Below, in pieces: positions 17,597-24,432 of a stretch of DNA of 64,000 nucleotides (positions are counted from its first letter, which is position 1; each line of letters starts with the position of its first letter). The notes beneath the pieces were generated by a model. The model saw only the letters and a list, made by a program, of their open reading frames with translations, searched no databases and was not told the origin of the DNA. Both the position numbers and the translations under genes were made by a program. This DNA comes from Desulfovibrio sp. (GTDB lineage: Bacteria; Desulfobacterota; Desulfovibrionia; Desulfovibrionales; Desulfovibrionaceae), in NCBI GenBank assembly GCA_031287575.1, contig JAITSV010000056.1, forward strand, positions 1 through 64,000, given 5' to 3'.

Positions 17597-18441
17597 TGAC
17601 CGACGAGAAGTACAGCCTGCTGCTCATGCGCGACGACTGCCGCGTGCGTCGCCTGCGCGTGAGCCCCCTGGCCCTGCGGCTGCTCACCATTTCGCTGGTG
17701 CTGCTGCCGCTGCTGGCCGCGTTCGGGGTGTGGGCGGGCTTCTCGTTCTGGCAGGCCAATCGGGCGCTGGTGAACCAGAACCAGTCCCTGGACCGCGAGC
17801 TGAAGGAAGCGCGGGTGGAACTGGAGCGGCTTTCCAACCTGGAATCCCTGCTGCGCAACAGCGACCCCGAGGAACTGCGCGCCCTGCTGGGCAGCGCGGC
17901 CCTGGCCTCGCCCCCGGCTCCGGCGCCCGCCGCTCCGGGCGACGCCAACGGGGCCGGGGACGGCGTAGTGCCCGGCCAAGTGGCTGGACAGGCGTCCGCC
18001 GACGCCTCGGGCACCAACGGTGCCGGTGCACGCGTGCCCGACGCGGCCAGCCAGGCCGTGGCCGCCGCCGTGGCCGACTCGCCCGGCGAGGCGCGCGAGC
18101 CCCTCAGCACCGGCGAGGCCCGCGTGGACAACGTGGCCGTGCGCCACGGATCGGGCAAGCGGCTGCGCATCAACTTCGACCTGACCAACCCCGACCCCAA
18201 GAAGCAGCTGACCGGCCAGGCCGTACTGTCCGTGCAGGCCGCCGACGGGCGCATCCTGCCCCTGAAGGTGGACCCGGACACCATCCGCTTCCAGATTTCC
18301 CGCTTCAAGAAGATGGTCACCTCCGCACCGCTGCCCGAAGGGCTGGCCCCCGCCGACGTGCAGACCCTGGTGGTGGAACTGGAGGCCGAAGGCCGGATCA
18401 TCTACCGCGAGCAGTACCCCGTTCCCGCGCCGGAAAAATAG
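17593..18441 (+). CDS. single-pass membrane coiled-coil protein
   Basis: The 282-residue product is not recognised as a named family. It has a short cytoplasmic N-terminus, one membrane segment (about 29-54), a coiled coil (about 58-100: NQNQSLDRELKEARVELERL), an Ala/Gly/Pro-rich linker to about 175 and a compact C-terminal domain of about 100 residues (VDNVAVRHGSGKRLRINFDL onward). The layout resembles peptidoglycan- or septum-linked membrane proteins. The start overlaps the transpeptidase stop (ATGA), which suggests the pair works together on the cell wall. ATG 17575 in the same frame is an alternative start, but its Shine-Dalgarno spacing is too short. Confidence 0.78.
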   Translation: MMTDEKYSLLLMRDDCRVRRLRVSPLALRLLTISLVLLPLLAAFGVWAGFSFWQANRALVNQNQSLDRELKEARVELERLSNLESLLRNSDPEELRALLGSAALASPPAPAPAAPGDANGAGDGVVPGQVAGQASADASGTNGAGARVPDAASQAVAAAVADSPGEAREPLSTGEARVDNVAVRHGSGKRLRINFDLTNPDPKKQLTGQAVLSVQAADGRILPLKVDPDTIRFQISRFKKMVTSAPLPEGLAPADVQTLVVELEAEGRIIYREQYPVPAPEK

Positions 18442-18678
18442 CACACTGCCCAGCGCCCCGCCCACGCTGCCCTTTTCTTCCCAGCCTCTTTCGGCCGCCG
18501 CTTGGCGGCCATTTGCATTTCCGGCCCGTACCGCACCGCTTCAGCCTGCGCGCCGTACGCAGCCATGCTTGTCGCTCCTGCCCTCCGCTCTCCCATCTAC
18601 CCGTTTCGTGGCACCCGCACCGCCTGCACGTTGATGCTCCGCGCCGACCGCGACGCCCCTTCCGTCCACTTGACGCAA

Positions 18679-18713
18679 AACCGCCCGGCTTGCGCGGGGC
18701 ATGCCGGGCGGTT
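18679..18713. terminator. bidirectional intrinsic terminator between convergent genes
   Basis: Arms AACCGCCCGGC and GCCGGGCGGTT pair perfectly over 11 bases. On the minus strand the hairpin is followed by TTTTG, and on the plus strand by GTTCATT. It separates the converging genes that end at 18441 and 18748. Confidence 0.8.
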
Positions 18714-18747
18714 GTTCATTCCGTACTGCGCGTTACGACCGTGCCGG

Positions 18748-19089
18748 TCACTCCCGCAGGGGGGCGTCCCCGCCGTCCGGTCCCACCAGGGGCTGACGGG
18801 CGTCGGGTTCGGCGTCATGGTCACGGGCTGCCGTCCCGGCCTGGCCGTTGCCGTTGCGCCCATCGGCGGGGCGCACCGAGTCCAGCACCTCGCGCACCGT
18901 GTCCAGGGCCTGGCCGCGTTCCTGGGCCAGACGCTGCCACTTCTTCTTTTCCTTCTTCAGCGCCTCCACGGTCTGCAACAGGTCGCGCACGGTATGCGCC
19001 GGGTAGCCCGGCGTGGCGTGCGCGCCACGACGCAGTTCCTCGTCGTTGCGCTGGCGGATGGCTTCGAGCTGGGTGGCGTTCAGGATCAC
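18748..19089 (-). CDS. small coiled-coil protein of unknown function
   Basis: The 113-residue frame begins with GTG at 19089 and encodes ILNATQLEAIRQRNDEELRR, then ATPGYPAHTVRDLLQTVEAL and a Lys-rich coiled coil (KKEKKKWQRLAQER) before a disordered acidic tail. The pattern of AIRxRN..., ATPG and a following DLLxxVExLKxE coiled coil recalls small proteins often found in phages and in mobile regions, but I cannot place it in a named family. No clear Shine-Dalgarno precedes the start, and it is 107 bases downstream of nrdD on the same strand. It could be read-through from nrdD. Confidence 0.55.
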   Translation of the reverse strand: MILNATQLEAIRQRNDEELRRGAHATPGYPAHTVRDLLQTVEALKKEKKKWQRLAQERGQALDTVREVLDSVRPADGRNGNGQAGTAARDHDAEPDARQPLVGPDGGDAPLRE

Positions 19090-19195
19090 GGGGTCACGGG
19101 TGGAACCGTGGGCGGTTCCGGGTTCGGGTCAGGACATGACGGGCATACTACCGCAAACAACGCATCATGGCCGAGCCAGGCGCAACAACGCAGCC

Positions 19196-21310
19196 CTAGT
19201 CTGCCGTGGCGGGCTCCGGCAGCCTGGTATCCACTTCGGTGGCGGGCGCGCCGCAATCGCAGAACGAGCCCATGCCGTACTCCACGCGTTCCTTGTATTC
19301 CTGCTGCTTGCCGAGGTTCCAGCGGCTGACCGGGCGGTAGTAGCCCACCACGCGGGTGTACACTTCCGCCTCTTCGCCGCACTCGGGGCAGTTCATGTGC
19401 TCGCCGCGCAGGTAGCCGTGGGTCTGGCACACCGAGAAGGTGGGCGTGACCGAGATGTACGGAATGCGCGTCTTCTGCATGGCCTTCAGCAGGTAGTTCT
19501 TCACCGAGGCCTCGTCGGGCGCGGCCTCGCCGAGGAAGGAGTGGAACACCGTGCCGCCGTTGTACAGGGTCTGCAACTCGTTCTGGTGCTCCAGCGCGGC
19601 GAACACGTCTTCGGTGAAGCCCACGGGCAGCAGGGTGGAGTTGGTGTAGTACGGCGTGTCCCCGCCGGAGGTCGCAATGTCTTCGTACAGGGCGCGGTCG
19701 ATGCGCGCAAGGCGGTAGCAGGTGCCTTCGCCGGGCGTGGCTTCAAGGTTGTACATGTGCCCGGTTTCTTCCTGAAAGCGCACGGTCAGTTCGCGCAGGT
19801 GGTGCAGCACGCGCTTCATCAGGCGCAGCCCGGCCTCGGTCTCGATGCCCTTGCCCAAGAGGTTCAGGCAGGCCTCGTGCCCGCCGATGAGCCCGATGGT
19901 GGAGAAGTGCCCCGCGTAGCCGTTCTTGAGGTAGCGACGCGAGAACGGGAACATGCCCGCCTCCAGCATCTGGGTGCACAGCTTGCGCTTGTATTCCAGG
20001 GCGTCGCGGGCCATTTCCGCGTACTCGGTGATCATGTCCAGGAAGTCTTCCTCGCCCTGGGCCAGGTACGCATACTTGGGCAGGTTCAGGGTGACCACGC
20101 CGATGGAGCCGGTCAGGTCGCCCGAGCCGAACAGGCCGCCGGTGCGCTTGCGGATCTCGCGCAGGTCCATCTGCAGGCGGCAGCACATGGAGCGCACGTC
20201 CTCGGGGTTGAGGTCCGAGTTGATGAAGTTCTGGAAGTAGGGCGCGCCGTACTTGGCCGTCATGCGCAGCAGCATCTTGCCGGTGTCGGTGTCCCACGGA
20301 AAGTCGGGAGTGACGTTGTAGGTGGGGATGGGGAAGGAGAAGATGCGCCCGTCGGCGTCGCCTTCCAGCATCACCTCTATGAACGCCCGGTTGAACATGT
20401 CCATCTCCGCGGCGTAGTCGCCGTAGGTGGAATCCTGGAACTCGCCGCCGATGATCACCGGCTCGCCCGCGATGTGCCTGGGCGGGGCCATGTCCAGGGT
20501 AAAGTTGGTGAACGGGCTCTGCCCGCCCCAGCGCGAGGTGGTGTTCAGGTTGTACACCAGCTTCTGCACGCCCTGCTTGACCTCGTCGTAGGTCAGCTTG
20601 TCGTGGCGGATGAACGGGGCAAGGTAGGTGTCGATGTTGTTGAACGCCTGCGCGCCCGCCCATTCGTTTTGCAGCGTACCCAGAAAGTTGACGATCTGCC
20701 CGCAGGCCGCGTCGAAGTGGCGCGCCGGCGAGGCGCAGCAGCGGCCCTTCAGGTTGAAGCCTTCCAGCAACAGGTCGCGCAGGCTCCAGCCCGCGCAGTA
20801 CCCGGCCAGGCCGAAGGACAGGTCGTGGATGTGGAAATAGCCGTGGGTGTGGGCCAGGCGGATTTCCTCGGGGTACTTTTCCAGCACGTAGCGCGCCTGC
20901 ACCGACCCCGCCATGTGCAGGATGAGCCCCTGGAACGAATGCCCCATGTTGGAGTTTTCGTTGACGCGCCAGTCGGAACGGTCGAGGTAGCTTTCGATCA
21001 TCCGGGCCACGTCAAGGTAGGCCTCGTTCTGGCTGCGCATTTCGCGGCGCTTTTCGCGGTAGATGATGTACCGCTCGGCCACGGCGTACAGGCGCGCTTC
21101 CATCAGCACGCGCTGGACGAGGTCCTGCACCTGCTCCTGCTCGGGCATGTCCACGCCGTCGAGCTTGGCCTCCACCCGCTGCGCCAGGCGCTTGCCCAGC
21201 AGGGGGTCCTTGATGCCGCTGGCCTTCAGGGCCTTGTTGATGGCGTGGCCCACCCGGTCCACGGACCAGGTTTCCACGCGGCCGTCGCGCTTGCGAATAT
21301 GTTGGGGCAT
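19196..21310 (-). CDS. nrdD: anaerobic (class III) ribonucleoside-triphosphate reductase
   Basis: The 704-residue glycyl-radical enzyme reduces ribonucleotides to deoxyribonucleotides without oxygen. The N-terminal ATP-cone (MPQHIRKRDGRVETWSVDRV, about 1-90) is an allosteric domain. The C-terminus has two Cys pairs for zinc (CPEC and CDC) flanking TRVVGYYRPVSRWN, which carries the glycyl-radical Gly. GGGAG about nine bases before ATG 21310 fits a ribosome site. The activating enzyme nrdG is not adjacent. A cobalamin riboswitch lies upstream in the leader, so expression should fall when B12 is plentiful. Confidence 0.96.
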   Translation of the reverse strand: MPQHIRKRDGRVETWSVDRVGHAINKALKASGIKDPLLGKRLAQRVEAKLDGVDMPEQEQVQDLVQRVLMEARLYAVAERYIIYREKRREMRSQNEAYLDVARMIESYLDRSDWRVNENSNMGHSFQGLILHMAGSVQARYVLEKYPEEIRLAHTHGYFHIHDLSFGLAGYCAGWSLRDLLLEGFNLKGRCCASPARHFDAACGQIVNFLGTLQNEWAGAQAFNNIDTYLAPFIRHDKLTYDEVKQGVQKLVYNLNTTSRWGGQSPFTNFTLDMAPPRHIAGEPVIIGGEFQDSTYGDYAAEMDMFNRAFIEVMLEGDADGRIFSFPIPTYNVTPDFPWDTDTGKMLLRMTAKYGAPYFQNFINSDLNPEDVRSMCCRLQMDLREIRKRTGGLFGSGDLTGSIGVVTLNLPKYAYLAQGEEDFLDMITEYAEMARDALEYKRKLCTQMLEAGMFPFSRRYLKNGYAGHFSTIGLIGGHEACLNLLGKGIETEAGLRLMKRVLHHLRELTVRFQEETGHMYNLEATPGEGTCYRLARIDRALYEDIATSGGDTPYYTNSTLLPVGFTEDVFAALEHQNELQTLYNGGTVFHSFLGEAAPDEASVKNYLLKAMQKTRIPYISVTPTFSVCQTHGYLRGEHMNCPECGEEAEVYTRVVGYYRPVSRWNLGKQQEYKERVEYGMGSFCDCGAPATEVDTRLPEPATAD

Positions 21311-21484
21311 GGGCAATGGCTCCCGGACGGCGGGCCGACGGAATTCCGCGCGCCAAAGGCGCACGGCGGCGGGCCGCCCGTGGTAGGGCGCGTCGCGGGG
21401 GTACGTCGGTAACGTCCCTCGGCGCGCGGCGTGTTCCGTGAATCTTCTTGAGTCCGTTGCGGGCATCCGCGTGCCCGTGGCGGC

Positions 21485-21735
21485 AAGAAGCGCTCCGGCC
21501 AGGTCTTCTGGCTTTCCCCCGTCCGGCCCGCCTTCCCGGCGCGGGCGGAACCCGGTGCCAGTGGCGCTGCGGCGGCGGGACGAAGCTGGATGCTTCCTGC
21601 CCGTGCCGGGGCGGACGTTGCGCGCCGTGCGCGCGGGGATCACAGCGGCGGGACCGCTCCGGTGTCGCACCGGATTCCCTTTGCCGGAGATCCTTGGAAA
21701 TCTTCGTGGCTGTTTTTCGCAGGGGTGGCGTGGCC
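21485..21735 (-). promoter_or_regulatory. cobalamin (B12) riboswitch in the nrdD leader
   Basis: Read on the minus strand, the consensus parts of a cobalamin riboswitch appear in order: GGGAATCCGGTGCGAC (about 21680-21664), the GCCGCTGTGA segment (about 21650-21640), the B12 box GCCACTGG (21565-21558), GGGAAGGC (21537-21530) and AGCCAGAAGACCTGGCC (21513-21497). The aptamer ends about 175 bases before the nrdD start, leaving room for an expression platform. Boundaries are approximate. Such elements usually shut off B12-independent enzymes when the B12-dependent isozyme can work. Confidence 0.9.
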
Positions 21736-21960
21736 GTACGGCGCACGTCGCCAATGCCTCCAGCATGTAGCAAAACAGGGGGGCGGCTTCAACATCCAAG
21801 CTTGCCGCCGGGTGCCCCAAATGGCCCCGGCGTGCCTCGCAGCCCTTGCCGCCCTAGGCGGAAAAAAAGCGGCTCGCACACACTTGCTCCCTGCCCGGTC
21901 CGTCCTGCCCGCCGGAAAGTGCGCCCGCGCACGAAACGGCGACCAGCGAAACGGCATCCC

Positions 21961-21987
21961 TAAAGTTTGCGGCAAAACATCCGATAC
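21961..21987 (+). promoter_or_regulatory. sigma-28 (FliA) flagellar promoter
   Basis: TAAA (21961-21964), 15 bases, then TCCGATAC (21980-21987), matching the TAAA-N15-GCCGATAA consensus at ten of twelve defined positions. Transcription would begin near 21995, which excludes an ATG at 21993 as start and favours GTG 22029 for the flagellin-like gene. Confidence 0.75.
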
Positions 21988-22028
21988 GCCTCATGAGGCG
22001 TGGCATATCCACACGCCGGGGAGCGGAC

Positions 22029-22856
22029 GTGACCGACAAGTCGCTGAACACCATGCTGGTGGAATATTCGCTGCAACTGCTGCAGCAGGACATGCTGACC
22101 AATTCGCTGTTCATGGGCGGGTCCGTCGGCAAGTCGCTGCGCGACATGTTGCTGACCGAAAGCCAGTCGCGCACGGTCACGGACCCCACCGCCGCCGCGC
22201 TCACCGGCAGGTTGCGGTCCGACGCGGGCATGCTGCGCCAGGCGTCCAGCAACGTGTCCGAGGCCAAATCCATCATGGACCTGGCCAACTCCGGCGTCAC
22301 CACGCTCAAGACCGCCCTCACCCGCATGAAGGACCTGGCCAACGGCGTGGCCACCGGCACCATGACCTACGCATCGGTGCAGGCGGAATACAATTCGCTG
22401 GCCTCGCAGATCACCCAGACCGTGGCCTCCACCTCGTACAACGGCATCGCCCTGCTGGACGGTTCGGCCTGGGCATCCGACGACCGGGTCACCGTATCCG
22501 GCGGTTCGGGCACCATCAAGATACAGTCCGGCACCAGCAGCTTCGACCTGGCACTGACCAGCTTCGCGTCGTTCAAGAACGCCTTCACCAGCACCCAGAT
22601 CAACACCGTGGCCAAGGCCGCCGCCATGGTCACCACGCTGAACGGGCACATCACCACCGTGGGCACCGCATCCACCAACTACGCGGCACGCGCCACGCTG
22701 CTGGACAGCCAGGCGTCTTCGCTGGCCTCGCAGGCGGACATCATGGACACCGCCGCCCAGACACGCGCCAGGGCCAACGAAAGCCGCTCGCTTGAAGAAC
22801 TGGTGCTGGACCTTCTGCTGCGCGAAACCGGCACCATCACCGACGAAGAGGCCTGA
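22029..22856 (+). CDS. flagellin-like protein
   Basis: The 275-residue protein resembles flagellin in its helical parts. Residues about 40-140 follow the flagellin order (DPTAAALTGRLRSDAGMLRQ, then MDLANSGVTTLKTALTRMKDLANG, then YNSLASQITQTVASTSYNGI and LLDG), and the C-terminus has the matching helix (LASQADIMDTAAQTRARANE). The N-terminal 35 residues do not match the usual flagellin start, the centre is short, and no export signal is visible, so it is a reduced or divergent filament-type protein. GTG 22029 follows GGGGAG by about five bases. A sigma-28 promoter upstream marks it as a late flagellar gene. No other flagellar gene is in the window. Confidence 0.75.
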   Translation: MTDKSLNTMLVEYSLQLLQQDMLTNSLFMGGSVGKSLRDMLLTESQSRTVTDPTAAALTGRLRSDAGMLRQASSNVSEAKSIMDLANSGVTTLKTALTRMKDLANGVATGTMTYASVQAEYNSLASQITQTVASTSYNGIALLDGSAWASDDRVTVSGGSGTIKIQSGTSSFDLALTSFASFKNAFTSTQINTVAKAAAMVTTLNGHITTVGTASTNYAARATLLDSQASSLASQADIMDTAAQTRARANESRSLEELVLDLLLRETGTITDEEA

Positions 22857-22952
22857 GCCCGCTCCGCCCTTCACGCCAGTCCTACCCACCGCCCTTTCCC
22901 CGCTCCTGCCTTCCGGCGCTGTGTCACGGTCCCCGCCGCGAACCTGCCACTT

Positions 22953-22974
22953 CCGCCAGCAACACTGCTGGCGG
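22953..22974 (+). terminator. hairpin after the flagellin-like gene
   Basis: CCGCCAGC and GCTGGCGG pair perfectly over eight bases with a six-base loop, about 100 bases after the stop codon. No T-run follows, so termination strength is uncertain. Confidence 0.4.
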
Positions 22975-23065
22975 ACCCCGGTTGGCACCAACGCGCCTTG
23001 CCTTGAAGACTGCCTTGCTCCCCCAGGCACGCCCACACTCTTCCGTTGCCGCCCCGCTACGGCGT

Positions 23066-23080
23066 GTTACGAAGTGTAAC
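23066..23080. promoter_or_regulatory. GTTAC inverted repeat, candidate operator
   Basis: GTTAC-GAAGT-GTAAC is a perfect five-base inverted repeat upstream of the Arg/Asp-rich gene. Twenty-odd bases further on lies TTGACT (23097-23102), with GATATG 17 bases after it, a weak promoter. The role of the repeat is unknown. Confidence 0.35.
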
Positions 23081-23263
23081 TTGTGGCCCGCCACCGTTGA
23101 CTTCGCGCGCGTTCGGCGCGATATGCGCGTCGACGTGCCGGTGTGCCCGGCACGAGCGACCCCGCCACGCTACGGCCCGTGCCGCATGCGAGGGGCGCCT
23201 GTTCACGGACTCCGGCCCCGCACGTGCGGGACCAACCCTCGGTTTTCATGAAGGAGAACCGCC

Positions 23264-23671
23264 ATGTTGCAAAAAACGACCACCCTGTTCGCCTCGCTCG
23301 CCCTTGCCGCCGCCGTTGCCCTGCCCGCCATGCCCGCCATGGCAAACGACGAGACACCCCCCGACGGTCGCCCCGACCTGCGCAAGGAACGCAAGGATGA
23401 CCGGCAGGAACATCGACAGGAACGCAAGGATGCCCGCGGGGAACACCGCGACGACCGCCGTGAGCAGCATATGGAGCGCAAGGACGACCGCATGGAGCGC
23501 CGCGACGATCGCAAGGACCAACACATGGACCGCAAGGACGATCGTATGGAGCACCGCGATGATCGCAAGGACCATCGCGACGACCGCAAGGACGACCGGC
23601 GAGATCGGCGCGAAGACCGCAAGGACGATCGCGGCAACGACCGTCCCGTTCCGCCCGCTCCCGCCGAATAG
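23264..23671 (+). CDS. exported Arg/Asp/Lys/His-rich repeat protein
   Basis: The 135-residue protein has a standard signal peptide (residues 1-27, cut after AMPAMA) and then an almost entirely charged body made of RKDDR, HRDDRK and similar units, with no hydrophobic core. It is predicted to be secreted or periplasmic and intrinsically disordered or a single charged helix. AAGGAG eight bases before ATG 23264 supports the start. The mix of Asp, Glu, His and Arg could bind metal ions or polyanions, but this is a guess. The nearest genes (flagellin-like, DUF486) give no clue. The DNA shows the same repeats, so length may vary among strains. Confidence 0.7.
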   Translation: MLQKTTTLFASLALAAAVALPAMPAMANDETPPDGRPDLRKERKDDRQEHRQERKDARGEHRDDRREQHMERKDDRMERRDDRKDQHMDRKDDRMEHRDDRKDHRDDRKDDRRDRREDRKDDRGNDRPVPPAPAE

Positions 23672-23762
23672 CGCCCGATAGCGCCCGGTCTCATCCGGAC
23701 GCGCCACCCGCCCTGCCTGATGGCATGTGGTGACGCGTGGCGGCGCATGTTGACGACGGACA

Positions 23763-23794
23763 GGGGCCGCCGACCTTCACCGGTCGGCGGCCCC
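23763..23794 (+). terminator. strong hairpin downstream of the Arg/Asp-rich gene
   Basis: GGGGCCGCCGACC and GGTCGGCGGCCCC pair over 13 bases around a six-base loop. No T-run follows. It lies about 90 bases after the stop codon and would be a stable transcript end or Rho-dependent stop. Confidence 0.5.
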
Positions 23795-23962
23795 GCATCG
23801 TTGCAACATCACCGCGCCCGCTCACTGCCCGCAGTTGGCTGCCACGCATACCCTGCGACGACGGCCCGCGCCGGACACCTTGCCAGCCGCCGCGGGCCGT
23901 GCGAAAAGGCAGCGGCCTCGCGGCGCGCACTACCCGCATGCCCCGCCGCCCCCACTATGCCC

Positions 23963-24012
23963 CGTTCACCCAGTTCGCCCAGTTCGCCCAGTTCACCCAG
24001 TTCACCAGTTCA
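23963..24012 (+). repeat. 9-bp tandem repeat upstream of the DUF486 gene
   Basis: About five copies of CCAGTTCGC/CCAGTTCAC occur in tandem, ending about 60 bases before the DUF486 start codon. The repeat is outside any coding region, so copy-number change could alter spacing of regulatory sites. Confidence 0.7.
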
Positions 24013-24072
24013 CATCGTCACCATCCGTCGCGGCCTGCCGCATCCCGCCGCGCCCCCAAACCGGAGCCTCCC

Positions 24073-24432
24073 ATGCCCGTCCCCTTTGCCCTGCCCGTGC
24101 CGGTGGTCACCGTTGGCCTGCTGCTGCTTTCCAACGTGTTCATGACCTTCGCCTGGTACGGCCACCTGAAGTTCAAGGCCAGCCCGCTCATGGTGGCCAT
24201 CCTGGTGAGCTGGGGCATCGCCTTCTTCGAATACTGCCTTCAGGTGCCCGCCAACCGCGCGGGCTACGGCCATTTCAACGCAACGGAACTGAAGACCATC
24301 CAGGAGATCATTTCGCTCTCCGTGTTTCTGGTCTTCTCGGTGCTCTACCTGGGCGAGCCGCTGAAGTGGAACTATCTCGTGGGGTTCTGCCTGATCGTGG
24401 TGGCCACGTTCTTCATCTTCAAGGAATGGTGA
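24073..24432 (+). CDS. DUF486 family membrane protein
   Basis: The 119-residue integral membrane protein has four hydrophobic helices (about 10-30, 36-56, 75-95 and 100-117) and the DUF486 pattern FMTFAWYGHLKF, SWGIAFFEYCLQVPANRAGY and TIQEIISLSVFLVFSVLYLGE. This family has the size and shape of half a drug/metabolite transporter, but its substrate is unknown. ATG 24073 follows CCGGAG by six bases. Its last 14 bases overlap the end of the diguanylate cyclase gene on the other strand. Confidence 0.85.
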   Translation: MPVPFALPVPVVTVGLLLLSNVFMTFAWYGHLKFKASPLMVAILVSWGIAFFEYCLQVPANRAGYGHFNATELKTIQEIISLSVFLVFSVLYLGEPLKWNYLVGFCLIVVATFFIFKEW

